NCBI RefSeq assembly: GCF_029278565.1
Contig: NZ_CP119559.1
Coordinates: 1,922,001 to 1,986,000 of the forward strand
From: Haloarcula halophila
GTDB taxonomy: Archaea; Halobacteriota; Halobacteria; Halobacteriales; Haloarculaceae
Reading direction: 5' to 3'
DNA length: 64,000 nucleotides
Each line of letters opens with the position of its first letter. Position 1 is the stretch's first letter. Positions 24,330-32,936 of the stretch are shown piece by piece. Both the position numbers and the translations under genes were made by a program. The notes under the pieces were generated by a model. The model did no database searches and had not been told where the DNA came from. It saw only the letters and a program-made list of their open reading frames with translations.

Positions 24330-25637
24330 ATGAGCGACCTCCTCGTCAGCGGTGGACAGGTTCTCCGACCGGATCGGACAGTCGAGCACGCCGACGTTCT
24401 GGTCGACCGGGACAGCGGCGAGATCCTGTCGGTCGACGACCCCGGCGAACTGGACGGCGACGACCATCTCGACGCCGACGGCGGACTCGTGATCCCGGGG
24501 CTCGTCAACGCCCACACGCACGTCTCGATGACGCTGCTGCGGGGTTACGCCGACGACAAGCCCCTCGATCGGTGGCTCCAGGAGGACATCTGGCCGGTCG
24601 AGGCCGAACTCACGGCCGAAGACATCCGCGTCGGTGCCGAACTCGGCCTGGTCGAGATGCTCAAATCCGGGACGACGGCCCTGTCGGACATGTACTTCCA
24701 CGTCGAGGAGATCGCCGACGCCGTCGAGCGGGCCGGGCTACGGGCGGTGCTCGGCTACACTGCGGTGACCGTCGGCAAAGACGACGAGGGCGCCCACGCC
24801 GACCTCCAGGAGAGTCTCGACGTGGCCCGGGAGCTAGACGGCGCCGCCGACGGCCGTATCAGGACGACCTTCCAGCCCCACTCGCTGACGACCGTCGGCG
24901 AGTCCTACCTCCGGGAGTACGTCCCACAGGCCGTCGAGGCCGGTATGGCCGTCCATCTCCACGCCAACGAGACGACCGACGAGGTCGACCCCATCGTCGA
25001 CGAACACGGCGTCCGGCCGCTTTCCTACGCCGACGACATCGGGCTGCTCGGGCCGGACACCTTCCTGGCTCACTGTGTCCACGTCGACGACACCGAGATC
25101 GACCTGCTGGCCGAGCGCGATACCGGCGTCGTCCACTGTCCGGCTTCGAACATGAAACTCGCGAGCGGGATGGCCCCCGTCCAGGCGTTGCTCGACGCCG
25201 GCGTCACCGTCGGCCTGGGGACCGACGGCGCCGCTTCGAACAACGACCTGGACATGTTCGACGAGATGCGCGACGCGGCCATGCTGGGCAAACTGGCGGC
25301 CGACGACGCTAGCGCGGTCGACGCCGGAACCGTCGTCGAGATGGCGACACACAACGGTGCCGACCTGCTGGGATTCGACAGCGGTCGCATCGAAGCCGGC
25401 GCCAACGCCGACCTGGCCGTACTGGACTTGGAGCGTCCCCACTTGACCCCGGCCCACGATCTCGTCTCGCATCTGGCCTACGCCGCCAGCGGGAGCGACG
25501 TCCGCCACACGGTCTGTGATGGTCAGGTTCTCATGCGGGACCGCGAGGTCACGGTCGTCGACGAGACGGCGGTCCGCGAGCGGGCCAGCGAACACGCCCG
25601 TGACCTCGTCGAGCGTGCGGCCGGCGACGGCGAGTAA
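24330..25637 (+). CDS. Amidohydrolase: SAH / 5'-methylthioadenosine / 5'-deoxyadenosine deaminase family
   Basis: This 435-residue metal-dependent amidohydrolase starts at ATG 24330 ([15 protein letters not shown]). Metal-binding His62 and His64 lie in [17 protein letters not shown]. Further ligands lie in [18 protein letters not shown] and [18 protein letters not shown]. The pattern is that of MtaD/DadD-type adenosine-derivative deaminases. An S-adenosylhomocysteine hydrolase gene lies 1.6 kb downstream, which supports a role in recycling SAM by-products. The exact substrate (SAH, MTA or 5'-deoxyadenosine) cannot be distinguished from sequence. Confidence 0.88.
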   Translation: MSDLLVSGGQVLRPDRTVEHADVLVDRDSGEILSVDDPGELDGDDHLDADGGLVIPGLVNAHTHVSMTLLRGYADDKPLDRWLQEDIWPVEAELTAEDIRVGAELGLVEMLKSGTTALSDMYFHVEEIADAVERAGLRAVLGYTAVTVGKDDEGAHADLQESLDVARELDGAADGRIRTTFQPHSLTTVGESYLREYVPQAVEAGMAVHLHANETTDEVDPIVDEHGVRPLSYADDIGLLGPDTFLAHCVHVDDTEIDLLAERDTGVVHCPASNMKLASGMAPVQALLDAGVTVGLGTDGAASNNDLDMFDEMRDAAMLGKLAADDASAVDAGTVVEMATHNGADLLGFDSGRIEAGANADLAVLDLERPHLTPAHDLVSHLAYAASGSDVRHTVCDGQVLMRDREVTVVDETAVRERASEHARDLVERAAGDGE

Positions 25638-25763
25638 ACGACGAGGCTCGTTTTTAAACACTCTGAACGGTTTTCAGGAGGTTTCCCTATCGGCCGAACG
25701 ACGGTGAACGAACTGAACGGCTTGGGGGGTTTACACTGGATTCAGTACTACCTGAGAGACGAG

Positions 25764-27089
25764 ATGAACACGAAACTACCAGCACTGATCGCTGCACTGG
25801 GCCTGGTCCTGTTCGCAGTTGGACCGGGTGCAGTCGGGAGTGTCGGCGCTGCATCGGCCGACGAGGGCGGCGGTTCCCTCGCCGTCGATGTCTCGCAAAC
25901 GGGAGACCAGAACGTGACCGTGGCCGTCACGGCGAACGATTCCGCTGTCGCGAACGCCTCGATCAACGTCACGGTGCGTGACGAGAACGCCACGTACGCG
26001 GACGAAGGGAACTTCACCACCGACGAAAACGGGACGGTTGCTCTGTCGGCGCCGAACCGGACCCTCACGGTCGACGTGACCGCGACGGCTGACAACCGGA
26101 CGGCCACGACGACGGACACGCTGAGCGAGGCCATCGAGATCGAGGACAACGAAGACTTCCAGGACGGGTTCTCCTCGTTCATCACGTACCTCGTGACCAG
26201 CGGGTACTACACCGGCCCCAACGCCGACACGCCTGGTGTCGGTGACGAGGTCTCCGAGTTCGTGACGGCGAACAACCCGAGTACGATCAACGACAGCGAC
26301 AACGAGAGTGCGGATAACGAAACCGAACTCGACGACAACGAGACCGCGGATAACGAAACCGAGCTCGACGACAACGAGACTGACGACGAACGTGGGCCGC
26401 CTGCGGACGCCGGTCCGCCCGAGGACGCGGGACCGCCTGAAGACAAGTTCGACGACGACTCGGACGACGGCGAGGAGGCTGACGAAGAAGACACCGACGA
26501 ATCGGACGAGAGCGACGACACAGACGAGGAAGCGTCCGAGGACAGTGAAGACGACGAACGCGGACCACCCGAGGACGCTGGTCCGCCCGAGGACGCCGGA
26601 CCCCCTGAGGACGCTGGTCCGCCCGAGGACGCCGGACCCCCCGAGGACGCTGGGCCGCCTGAGGACACGTTCGAAGACGAATCGGAGGATAGTGACGATG
26701 CAGACGAGGAGGACTCCGAAGATAGTGAGGAAGCCGACGAATCCGAGGACGGCGAGGAAGCCGAAGACTCCGAGGACAGCGAAGAAGCCGACGAATCCGA
26801 GGACAGCGAAGAAGCCGAAGAAGCCGAGGACGACGAGGAAGCTGACGACGCCGACGAATCGGACGAGAGCGACGATGCCGACGAGGAAGCGTCCGAGGAC
26901 AGTGACGAGTCAGATCAGGAGGAGTCCGAGGACAGCGAGGAAGCCGACGACAGTGACGACGCAGACGAGAGCGACGACACTGACGAAGAAGAGGCCGACG
27001 ACGAGACCGACAGCGACGACGAGCGTGGCCCGCCCGAGGACGCCGGGCCGCCCGAGGACGCCGGCCCACCGGCTGACGCTGGTCCGTAG
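25764..27089 (+). CDS. Secreted, extremely acidic repeat protein with GPPEDA hexapeptide arrays
   Basis: I use ATG 25764, which gives a Sec leader (MNTKLPALIAALGLVLFAVG) and 441 residues. Residues 30-185 form a folded-looking domain rich in NxT/S sequons, including an Ig-like stretch (NVTVAVTANDSAVANASINVTVRD). The remaining 250 residues contain almost no hydrophobic residues. Three proline arrays of GPP(E/A)DA (about 211-226, 267-301 and 421-441) alternate with Asp/Glu/Ser linkers. There is no C-terminal anchor. It should be extracellular, N-glycosylated and highly charged. I do not recognise a family; cell-envelope, ion-binding or matrix roles are possible. Confidence 0.8.
   Translation: MNTKLPALIAALGLVLFAVGPGAVGSVGAASADEGGGSLAVDVSQTGDQNVTVAVTANDSAVANASINVTVRDENATYADEGNFTTDENGTVALSAPNRTLTVDVTATADNRTATTTDTLSEAIEIEDNEDFQDGFSSFITYLVTSGYYTGPNADTPGVGDEVSEFVTANNPSTINDSDNESADNETELDDNETADNETELDDNETDDERGPPADAGPPEDAGPPEDKFDDDSDDGEEADEEDTDESDESDDTDEEASEDSEDDERGPPEDAGPPEDAGPPEDAGPPEDAGPPEDAGPPEDTFEDESEDSDDADEEDSEDSEEADESEDGEEAEDSEDSEEADESEDSEEAEEAEDDEEADDADESDESDDADEEASEDSDESDQEESEDSEEADDSDDADESDDTDEEEADDETDSDDERGPPEDAGPPEDAGPPADAGP
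26571..26642 (+). repeat. 36-bp tandem repeat (two near-identical units plus a partial third) coding for (EDAGPP) pairs
   Basis: Bases 26571-26606 and 26607-26642 differ only in the last position; a third, diverged partial unit follows to about 26669. Each unit encodes two EDAGPP hexapeptides with alternating codons (GCT GGT versus GCC GGA). The duplication is therefore 36 bp, not 18 bp. Identity at wobble positions points to recent copying or gene conversion inside the acidic protein gene. Confidence 0.85.
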
Positions 27090-27198
27090 TACCGGCGGTC
27101 GATCATTTCGATCCCTTTCTTCGCGCTTCGACGGGTCGGGGCGGCACTGCCGCCACTCGTTCGGTAGGGTTTAGAGTCCCGTCGCCTACCGACCTAGC

Positions 27199-28476
27199 AT
27201 GACAGAGCCGATCTCAGCCCGCCTCGACGACGTCGAGGCAGCCCGCGAATCCGGCCGTCGGAAGATGGACTGGGCCGCCCAGCATATGCCGATCCTCTCG
27301 GCGCTGCGCGAGCAGTTCGAGACCGACCAGCCGTTCGCCGACGAGCGAATCGGGATGGCGATGCATGTCGAAGCGAAGACCGCTGTCCTGGCGGAGGTTC
27401 TGGCCGCCGGCGGTGCCGAGGTCGCGATGACCGGGTGTAACCCGCTCTCGACCCACGACGACGTCTCGGCGGCGCTGGATGCCGTCGACGGCGTCACCTG
27501 CTACGCCGAACGCGGCGTCGACGACGAGGCCTACTACGGCGCGATGGAGGCGGTCCTGGCCCACGAGCCGACGATTACCGTCGACGACGGGATGGATCTG
27601 GTGGCGATGGTCCACGAGGACTACCCTGAACTGATCGACACTATCGTCGGCGGGGCCGAGGAGACGACCACCGGCGTCCACCGACTGCGCGCGATGGACG
27701 AGGACGGTGAACTCGACTACCCGGTGTTCGCGGTCAACGACACGCCGATGAAGCGGTTGTTCGACAACGTCCACGGGACCGGCGAGTCCTCGCTGGCGAG
27801 TATCGCCATGACGACGAACCTCTCGTGGGCCGGCAAGACCGTCGTCGTCGCCGGCTACGGCCACTGTGGCAAAGGTGTCGCGAAGAAGGCCAGCGGACAA
27901 AACGCCGACGTGGTCGTCACCGAGGTCGAACCCCGCCGTGCGCTCGAAGCACACATGGAGGGCTACGACGTGCTACCGATGGCCGAGGCCGCAGCGATCG
28001 GCGACGTGTTCATTACGACGACGGGCAACCGCGACGTCATCGTCGAAGACCACTTCGAGGCGATGCAGGACGGCGTCCTGCTGGCCAACGCCGGCCACTT
28101 CGACGTGGAGATCGATCTGGACGCCCTCTCGGACCTGGCGGTCGACACCTACGAGGCTCGCGACGGCGTCCAGGCCTACGAGCTGGCCGACGGCCGCCGG
28201 CTGAACGTGCTGGCCGAGGGCCGACTCGTCAACCTCGCGACCCCCATCGCGCTGGGCCACCCGGTCGAGGTGATGGACCAGAGCTTCGGCATCCAGGCGG
28301 TCGTCGTCCGGGAACTCGTCGAGAACGGCGACGCCTACGACGCCGGCGTCCACGACGTCCCCGATCGGCTGGACAAGGAGGTCGCCGAGATCAAACTCGA
28401 CGCGGAGGGCGTCGCCTTCGACTCGTTGAGCGACGAGCAAGCCGAGTATATGGATTCCTGGCAGCACGGGACGTAG
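27199..28476 (+). CDS. ahcY: S-adenosylhomocysteine hydrolase
   Basis: This 425-residue NAD-dependent enzyme splits SAH into adenosine and homocysteine, relieving product inhibition of methyltransferases. Substrate motifs are MAMHVEAKTAVL, GCNPLSTHDDV and AVNDTPMKRLFDN. The NAD Rossmann loop is VVAGYGHCGKGVA (about 213-225). The C-terminal segment carries NAGHFDVEID and ATPIALGHPVEVMD. The archaeal/bacterial short form lacks the ~40-residue insert of some bacterial enzymes. A constant-loop hairpin begins at the base after its stop codon. Confidence 0.95.
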   Translation: MTEPISARLDDVEAARESGRRKMDWAAQHMPILSALREQFETDQPFADERIGMAMHVEAKTAVLAEVLAAGGAEVAMTGCNPLSTHDDVSAALDAVDGVTCYAERGVDDEAYYGAMEAVLAHEPTITVDDGMDLVAMVHEDYPELIDTIVGGAEETTTGVHRLRAMDEDGELDYPVFAVNDTPMKRLFDNVHGTGESSLASIAMTTNLSWAGKTVVVAGYGHCGKGVAKKASGQNADVVVTEVEPRRALEAHMEGYDVLPMAEAAAIGDVFITTTGNRDVIVEDHFEAMQDGVLLANAGHFDVEIDLDALSDLAVDTYEARDGVQAYELADGRRLNVLAEGRLVNLATPIALGHPVEVMDQSFGIQAVVVRELVENGDAYDAGVHDVPDRLDKEVAEIKLDAEGVAFDSLSDEQAEYMDSWQHGT

Positions 28477-28816
28477 CGATATTCGAGCGCAGCGAGAATA
28501 TCGGCAAAGCGCAGCGGGGAACGCAGTGACTCGCGAGCAGTAGGAGAGACTGACCGTAGGGACGGCTCCCCGAACAGCCCAACGGTGTCGCCGTGAGCCG
28601 TAGCGAGGCCCGAGCAACGCGACCCCTTCGAACCGGACCGGCGAAGGGAGCCGTGGAAGATACAGGAATACTCGAACGGATAAACAGCGTCGACGGAACG
28701 GTCGAGGTCGCTCACGGCGGTCTCCTGACCACGTACGCACGGTGTGCTGACTCACCTCTGTGTGTCCGCGGCCGGTGACGGCAATTTTATTCGGGCACGT
28801 CCGCAAGGGGCCACAG
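28477..28816. other. 340-bp intergenic region with hairpin C, a long-range inverted repeat and the priL promoter
   Basis: Between ahcY and priL no coding frame is convincing. Hairpin C is CGATATTC (28477-28484) and GAATATCG (28496-28503) around GAGCGCAGCGA. A degenerate, unpaired copy of the loop (AGCGCAGCG) follows. A 9-bp perfect inverted repeat, ACGGCTCCC (28562-28570) and GGGAGCCGT (28646-28654), encloses CCCTTCG/CGAAGGG (28624-28630 and 28642-28648). It could close a structured RNA of about 93 nt. The priL TATA (TTTTAT, 28785-28790) lies 27 bp before its ATG. Confidence 0.5.
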
Positions 28817-29899
28817 ATGCAACCGCTCCACGCACGGTATCCGTTTACGACCGCCGCCCGGGAGGCCGTCGAAGCCGCGGCGGTCGATCTGGGGGAGGTG
28901 GTCGCGACCGACGAGGCGGTCGTCGAGCGCGCACTGGAGCGGGTCCAGTCGGCGATCACGAACCGGACCGTCGGCAAGCCACACCGACAGACGCGGGTCG
29001 AACTACTCTCCTATCCGGTCGCGCGGGTGCTCGTCTCGCTCGTCGATCAGCACGTCTGTACCCGGAAATACGCCGCGGCCGAGGCCGAGACGGCCTACGA
29101 CCGCTTCGTCGAGGAGTTCGAGAGCACGACTGAGCTCAAATCCACCCGGGGATCACAGATCGAACTGCGTGACCTGCTCGCGGAGTTTGACCTCGGGAGC
29201 GTCGTCGACGAACGCGGCGACGGCTACTGGATCGAGGTCGGCGCGTATCTGGAGATGGCGGCCGACCAGCGAGGCGACGAGTGGCGCCTGGTCAACCGCA
29301 CGCTCGCGGACGGACGGGTCGCGATCACGCAGGCCGAACTCCACGTCCTGCTCAAGCAGGCCATCCGTCACCGGATCGAAGACGGGTTGCCCTTCGACGT
29401 GCCCGACGCTATCGGCCAGGAACTCCAGGCGGAGGCCGAACAGATCCGAGAGGTGCTCTCGGAACTCGATCTCACCCGGGAGATCGACACCGTCGTCCCG
29501 GAACTGTTCCCGCCCTGCATGAAGGCGCTGCTCGATCAGGTCCAGAAGGGGGAACACCTCGAACACCACTCTCGATTCGCGATCGCGACGTTTCTGGTTG
29601 GGATCGGGATGACGACCGACGAGATCGTCGAACTGTTCCAGGTCAACCCCGGCTTCGGCGAGGAGGCGACCCGCTACCAGGTCAACCACATCCGCGGCGA
29701 TACCAGTCCGACGGAGTACTCGACCCCGGCGTGTTCGACGATGCAGTCCTACGGCGACTGTGTGAACAAAGACGACCTCTGTGAGACGATCGCCCATCCG
29801 ATGGCCTACTACGAGAAGAAGATCGACGACTCCGAGGAAGACGAGTTGACCGACTGGCGCGAGACCGACGCCGACGAAACGGACGAGGCCGACGCCTAG
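28817..29899 (+). CDS. priL: DNA primase large subunit PriL
   Basis: The start is ATG 28817 (MQPLHARYPFTTAAREAV), 360 residues, placed by the TATA box 27 bp upstream. PriL partners PriS to make primers for DNA replication and holds the [4Fe-4S] cluster. The four expected cysteines are Cys234 (FPPCMKALL), Cys306 (TPACSTMQ), Cys315 (YGDC) and Cys322 (DDLCETI). The C-terminal 30 residues are acidic low complexity. It stands alone rather than with GINS or PriS genes. The stop codon overlaps the end of the convergent membrane-protein gene. Confidence 0.95.
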   Translation: MQPLHARYPFTTAAREAVEAAAVDLGEVVATDEAVVERALERVQSAITNRTVGKPHRQTRVELLSYPVARVLVSLVDQHVCTRKYAAAEAETAYDRFVEEFESTTELKSTRGSQIELRDLLAEFDLGSVVDERGDGYWIEVGAYLEMAADQRGDEWRLVNRTLADGRVAITQAELHVLLKQAIRHRIEDGLPFDVPDAIGQELQAEAEQIREVLSELDLTREIDTVVPELFPPCMKALLDQVQKGEHLEHHSRFAIATFLVGIGMTTDEIVELFQVNPGFGEEATRYQVNHIRGDTSPTEYSTPACSTMQSYGDCVNKDDLCETIAHPMAYYEKKIDDSEEDELTDWRETDADETDEADA

Positions 29900-30105
29900 A
29901 AGTTCTGCCGTTCCAGCCAGAGGCCGGCACCGAGCATGAAGACGACGAACAGTCCGATCGCAGCGACGATACCGACCCCGCCCTGCGGGCCGAGGCCGCC
30001 GTTGGTTCCGTACGTGCTGGAGACGTAGACCGTCGCGGCGACGAAGAGCGCGAGGGCGATAACCGAGATGACGATCTGCACGACGGTCTCCCGCTCGATA
30101 TCCAT
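29896..30105 (-). CDS. 69-residue two-TM membrane protein
   Basis: The start is ATG 30105 (MDIERETVVQIVISVIALAL); nine upstream codons in frame are less likely. Two membrane helices (about 9-28 and 45-63) are joined by a short polar, glycine-rich loop (SSTYGTNGGLGPQGG). The C-terminus WLERQNF is polar. Such short two-helix proteins are common and uncharacterised in haloarchaea. It converges on priL, overlapping it by 4 bp. Confidence 0.65.
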   Translation of the reverse strand: MDIERETVVQIVISVIALALFVAATVYVSSTYGTNGGLGPQGGVGIVAAIGLFVVFMLGAGLWLERQNF

Positions 30106-30230
30106 GTCCTGCGGTTTCACTGGCCCGGGCAAAAGGGTGTCGAAGCGTCCGAGTCGCCGAGAGGCTTACGACCCTGGAGCACCTACGTTTCGACTGGACA
30201 CACTCCAGAACACAGCCGTGTCCGGCTCCT

Positions 30231-30866
30231 ATGACGGTACTCACACCCCCCGACGACACCGATCGGACTGCACTCGCACCGGACCTCCGGACGCTCGCCG
30301 ACCGGGCGGCCCGCGCCTGGACCGAGCGCATGGCGGTCCGCGAACTGGACGACGGCGAGTACGCCGTCACCGCCGAGAGCGGCCACACGTACGTCGTCGA
30401 CGTCCCCGACCGATCCTGTTCCTGTCCCGACCACCGCATCCGCGGCGAACGCTGCAAGCACCTGCGCCGGGTCGCTATCGAGATCACTGCCCGCCGCGTT
30501 CCGGCGCCCGGGACCCGACGCGCCCGCTGTGACGCCTGTGGCACCGAGACGTTCGTCGACGAGGACGCGTCGACGCCACACCTCTGTGAACCCTGCCGGT
30601 TCGACCCGGGCGACGTGGTCCGGGACCGCGAGACGGACAAGCGCTTAGTCGTCGTTCGCGTCACCGACGACCGCGCCGACGAGCGGACCGTCGAGGCGAC
30701 CGGCCGGTCCGTGGCCGCCTACCGGACCAACGACGGCTATCCGGCCGGGGACCCGGTCGTCGACGCCGTCTACCTCCCGGCGGCCGTCCGGAGCGAGTCA
30801 CCGCGGGAGTACGCCTTCCCGCACTCGCGGCTGGAGCGCGTCGACGACGCTGAACTGCTGGCCTGA
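30231..30866 (+). CDS. SWIM zinc-finger protein
   Basis: This 211-residue protein has a SWIM domain with Cys63, Cys65, Cys75 and His77 (CSCPDHRIRGERCKH). A four-cysteine ribbon follows at Cys100, Cys103, Cys119 and Cys122 (CDACG and CEPC), then a beta-rich C-terminal domain of unknown type (residues 125-211). SWIM domains bind DNA or protein partners. In other organisms they appear with Rad51 paralogues and helicases. Here it lies near priL, hjc and pcn, so a replication or repair role is a reasonable inference. Confidence 0.85.
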   Translation: MTVLTPPDDTDRTALAPDLRTLADRAARAWTERMAVRELDDGEYAVTAESGHTYVVDVPDRSCSCPDHRIRGERCKHLRRVAIEITARRVPAPGTRRARCDACGTETFVDEDASTPHLCEPCRFDPGDVVRDRETDKRLVVVRVTDDRADERTVEATGRSVAAYRTNDGYPAGDPVVDAVYLPAAVRSESPREYAFPHSRLERVDDAELLA

Positions 30867-30877
30867 CACCTCCCGGA

Positions 30878-31396
30878 TCAGTCCAGCATCTCGGCGGCGT
30901 CCTCCTTCGAGAGGTCGCCCCGTTCGAACGCCGAGAGCACGTCCAGCGTCGCCTGGTCGGGGCCGTCCCCGCCGAGTTCGTCGAGGGTGACCTTCTCGGA
31001 GTGGCCGACGAACTCCTCGAAGTCGGTGCCGTCGGCCAGCGCCGTCTCCTTCTTGACGCGGTAGTTCCCGCCGTCGGTCGTGTGGAGGTCCCCAGGGTGG
31101 AAGAAGTACCAGTCCTCGCGGTCGAAGCGGACGCCGATCCGGGGTTTCGCGCCGAAGTTCCGTGCGAAGAAGAGCAGTGCCTCGACCTCCTCGCCGGTGA
31201 GGTAGATCGGGTCGCCGGCGCTGGATTTGGCCTCGATCGCGTAGAAGGTCTCGCCGTCGCCGGTCAACACGTCGGGCAGTTCCCGCTCGGTGGCGCTACC
31301 GCTCGCCGGTGCCCGCATCACCGCGAAGCCGGCCTCGTCGAGTTCGTTGACGAGTTCGCGCTCGCGGCGGTCGCCCTTCGCGTTCGAGTTTGCCAT
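30878..31396 (-). CDS. hjc: Holliday junction resolvase Hjc
   Basis: This 172-residue protein has the archaeal Hjc nuclease fold at the N-terminus. It shows basic [13 protein letters not shown] with catalytic Glu, [11 protein letters not shown] (Asp42) and FYAIEAKSS (Glu55-x-Lys57). The C-terminal 60 residues ([19 protein letters not shown]...) are a haloarchaeal extension. The enzyme cuts four-way junctions during recombination. The ATG at 31396 fits the family. It converges with the SWIM gene 11 bp away. Confidence 0.93.
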   Translation of the reverse strand: MANSNAKGDRRERELVNELDEAGFAVMRAPASGSATERELPDVLTGDGETFYAIEAKSSAGDPIYLTGEEVEALLFFARNFGAKPRIGVRFDREDWYFFHPGDLHTTDGGNYRVKKETALADGTDFEEFVGHSEKVTLDELGGDGPDQATLDVLSAFERGDLSKEDAAEMLD

Positions 31397-31441
31397 CGTC
31401 CGACCCTCGGTCGTCGTCGATAAAAAGGGCTCGCGCTCGCC

Positions 31442-32062
31442 TCAGCGCTCGTCGTCGCCGGCCCGGGACTGTAGCTCCCGGATGACTTCCTCCGTCTCGC
31501 CGCCGTCGCCCCGGACGGCCCGGGCGTAGCGCTCGTACTCCTCGGGGGAGACCTGGACCGTCTCGGTCCCGCCCTCGTGTTTCAGCTCCAGGCGGACCGT
31601 CCCGCCGGGCGTGTTACGGAGCCGGAAGCTCGCCATCGCCGTGAGGACGAACCACAGCGCGATACAACTCCCCAAAAAGTACGCCATCGTCGTCTCGAAG
31701 GCCAGCGTCTCGGCCCCGTTGGTCCAGCGTGCCGGGTACGCCCGGACGAACAGCCCGACGCCGACCAGACAGCCGGCGTTCCCGAGGACGACCCCGAGTT
31801 GCTGGCGGCGCGACGAGGGGAGGACGGCGACGACCGAGAGGAACAGCGCCGGAATGCCCAGCCCGCCGAGCACGCCGGCGAGCTTCTCGGCGGCCCGGAG
31901 GTCGTCGACCCCCAGCATCGCCGACAGTGACGTCGTCACGACGAGGATCGCAGTCACGAGTGCCAGCACGCCGGCGACCCCGAGGACGATACCAGCGCCG
32001 ATCCGCCGCGGGTCCCGCCCGTTCCAGCGGCGCCCTCCGTACGCATCCCCGAGATTCTCCAT
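31442..32062 (-). CDS. Membrane protein next to pcn, unknown function
   Basis: The start is ATG 32062 (MENLGDAYGGRRWNGRDP), giving 206 residues. Four hydrophobic segments lie near 24-46, 63-84, 91-107 and 127-148. A cytoplasmic tail follows with a beta-strand (TVRLELKHEGGTETVQVSPEEYERY) and an acidic helix to the end. The tail resembles a small DUF appended to many haloarchaeal membrane proteins. It lies 57 bp downstream of pcn on the same strand, so co-transcription is possible. Function is unknown. Confidence 0.72.
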   Translation of the reverse strand: MENLGDAYGGRRWNGRDPRRIGAGIVLGVAGVLALVTAILVVTTSLSAMLGVDDLRAAEKLAGVLGGLGIPALFLSVVAVLPSSRRQQLGVVLGNAGCLVGVGLFVRAYPARWTNGAETLAFETTMAYFLGSCIALWFVLTAMASFRLRNTPGGTVRLELKHEGGTETVQVSPEEYERYARAVRGDGGETEEVIRELQSRAGDDER

Positions 32063-32119
32063 GGACCCACTTTGACACTCCCACCACAAAACGGTACGTC
32101 AGACGCTCGCAAGACGGGA

Positions 32120-32863
32120 CTACTCGCTCTGGATGCGTGGGGCGAGCATGTAGGTGACCCGGCCGTTGCCCTCTGCGAAGTTGAAGTGCATCTTGACGGG
32201 GAACTCCTCGCCCAGTTCCATCTCCACCTCGGCGTCCTTGGGGATGGCCTTGTTCATGTTCTTCAGGTAATCGAGCGAGAACAGCGAGTGAGCGTCCCCG
32301 ACGGTCAGGTCGATGAGATCGTCCTGTGTGAGTTCCAGGTGGACGTCGTCGGTGTCGCCCTCGGCGTCGACGTAGAACAGTTCCTCGGCCGTGTCGACTC
32401 CCAGCGCGATGTGGTCGCTGACCATGTCCGCCGCCGTCACCGAGCGGTCGATGTCACGGCCCTCGATGACGATGTGGGCCGAGAGGTCCAGTTCCGGCAG
32501 ATCCGGCTCCTGGCGGATGGAGTCGGGATCGATGAGCGCGAGGGTGTACTCCAGCCCGTCGATGGCGATGTGGAGTTTGCGTGTCTCCTCGTCGAGTTCC
32601 AGGTGGACGAGCTGGCCGGCGTCGGCCATCCCCGCGATGTCTTCGAGCCGCGAGAGGTTCACGCCGATGATTCCCCCGTCCGCCTCGTAGGACTCGAAGG
32701 CCGCCGCGTCCAGCCGGAGGTCGACCATCCCGACGTTCGCGGGGTCGACCGCCCGGATTTCCAACCCGTCGTCTTCTAGGTGGATCTTGCATTCGTCCAC
32801 CAGCACGCTCACCGAATCGAGAGCCGCCTGGAGCGTGTCTGCGCTCACGATGGCGTTGAACAT
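32120..32863 (-). CDS. pcn: DNA polymerase sliding clamp (PCNA)
   Basis: The start is ATG 32863 ([20 protein letters not shown]), giving 247 residues, the family length. Two repeated clamp domains are visible. The interdomain connector follows [18 protein letters not shown], and the C-terminus ends [12 protein letters not shown], which forms the partner-binding surface. Strong acidity (loops rich in DD/EE) is typical of halophile PCNA. The homotrimer encircles DNA and tethers polymerase, ligase and FEN1. It is the only PCNA gene in the window. Confidence 0.95.
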   Translation of the reverse strand: MFNAIVSADTLQAALDSVSVLVDECKIHLEDDGLEIRAVDPANVGMVDLRLDAAAFESYEADGGIIGVNLSRLEDIAGMADAGQLVHLELDEETRKLHIAIDGLEYTLALIDPDSIRQEPDLPELDLSAHIVIEGRDIDRSVTAADMVSDHIALGVDTAEELFYVDAEGDTDDVHLELTQDDLIDLTVGDAHSLFSLDYLKNMNKAIPKDAEVEMELGEEFPVKMHFNFAEGNGRVTYMLAPRIQSE

Positions 32864-32936
32864 CTTGGAGCGAGCTACGCCCCCATCCATTAAAAAGCCG
32901 GCTATCGTCCCCGCGTGCGCGCAAGCGTTCGACCGC

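Noticed and set aside
26287-27174. Arginine-rich frames overlapping the acidic protein gene on both strands, and a possible CRISPR-like repeat
   Set aside because: They are translations of the Asp/Glu-repeat DNA in other frames. The repeats are contiguous and coding, without unique spacers, so no CRISPR array.
28564-28652. tRNA-like gene closed by GGCTCCC/GGGAGCC with TTCGAACC inside
   Set aside because: The seven-base acceptor-like stem is present, but no T-arm, D-arm or anticodon stem can be drawn at the right distances, and TTCGAACC is not flanked by complementary bases. A general hairpin structure explains it better.
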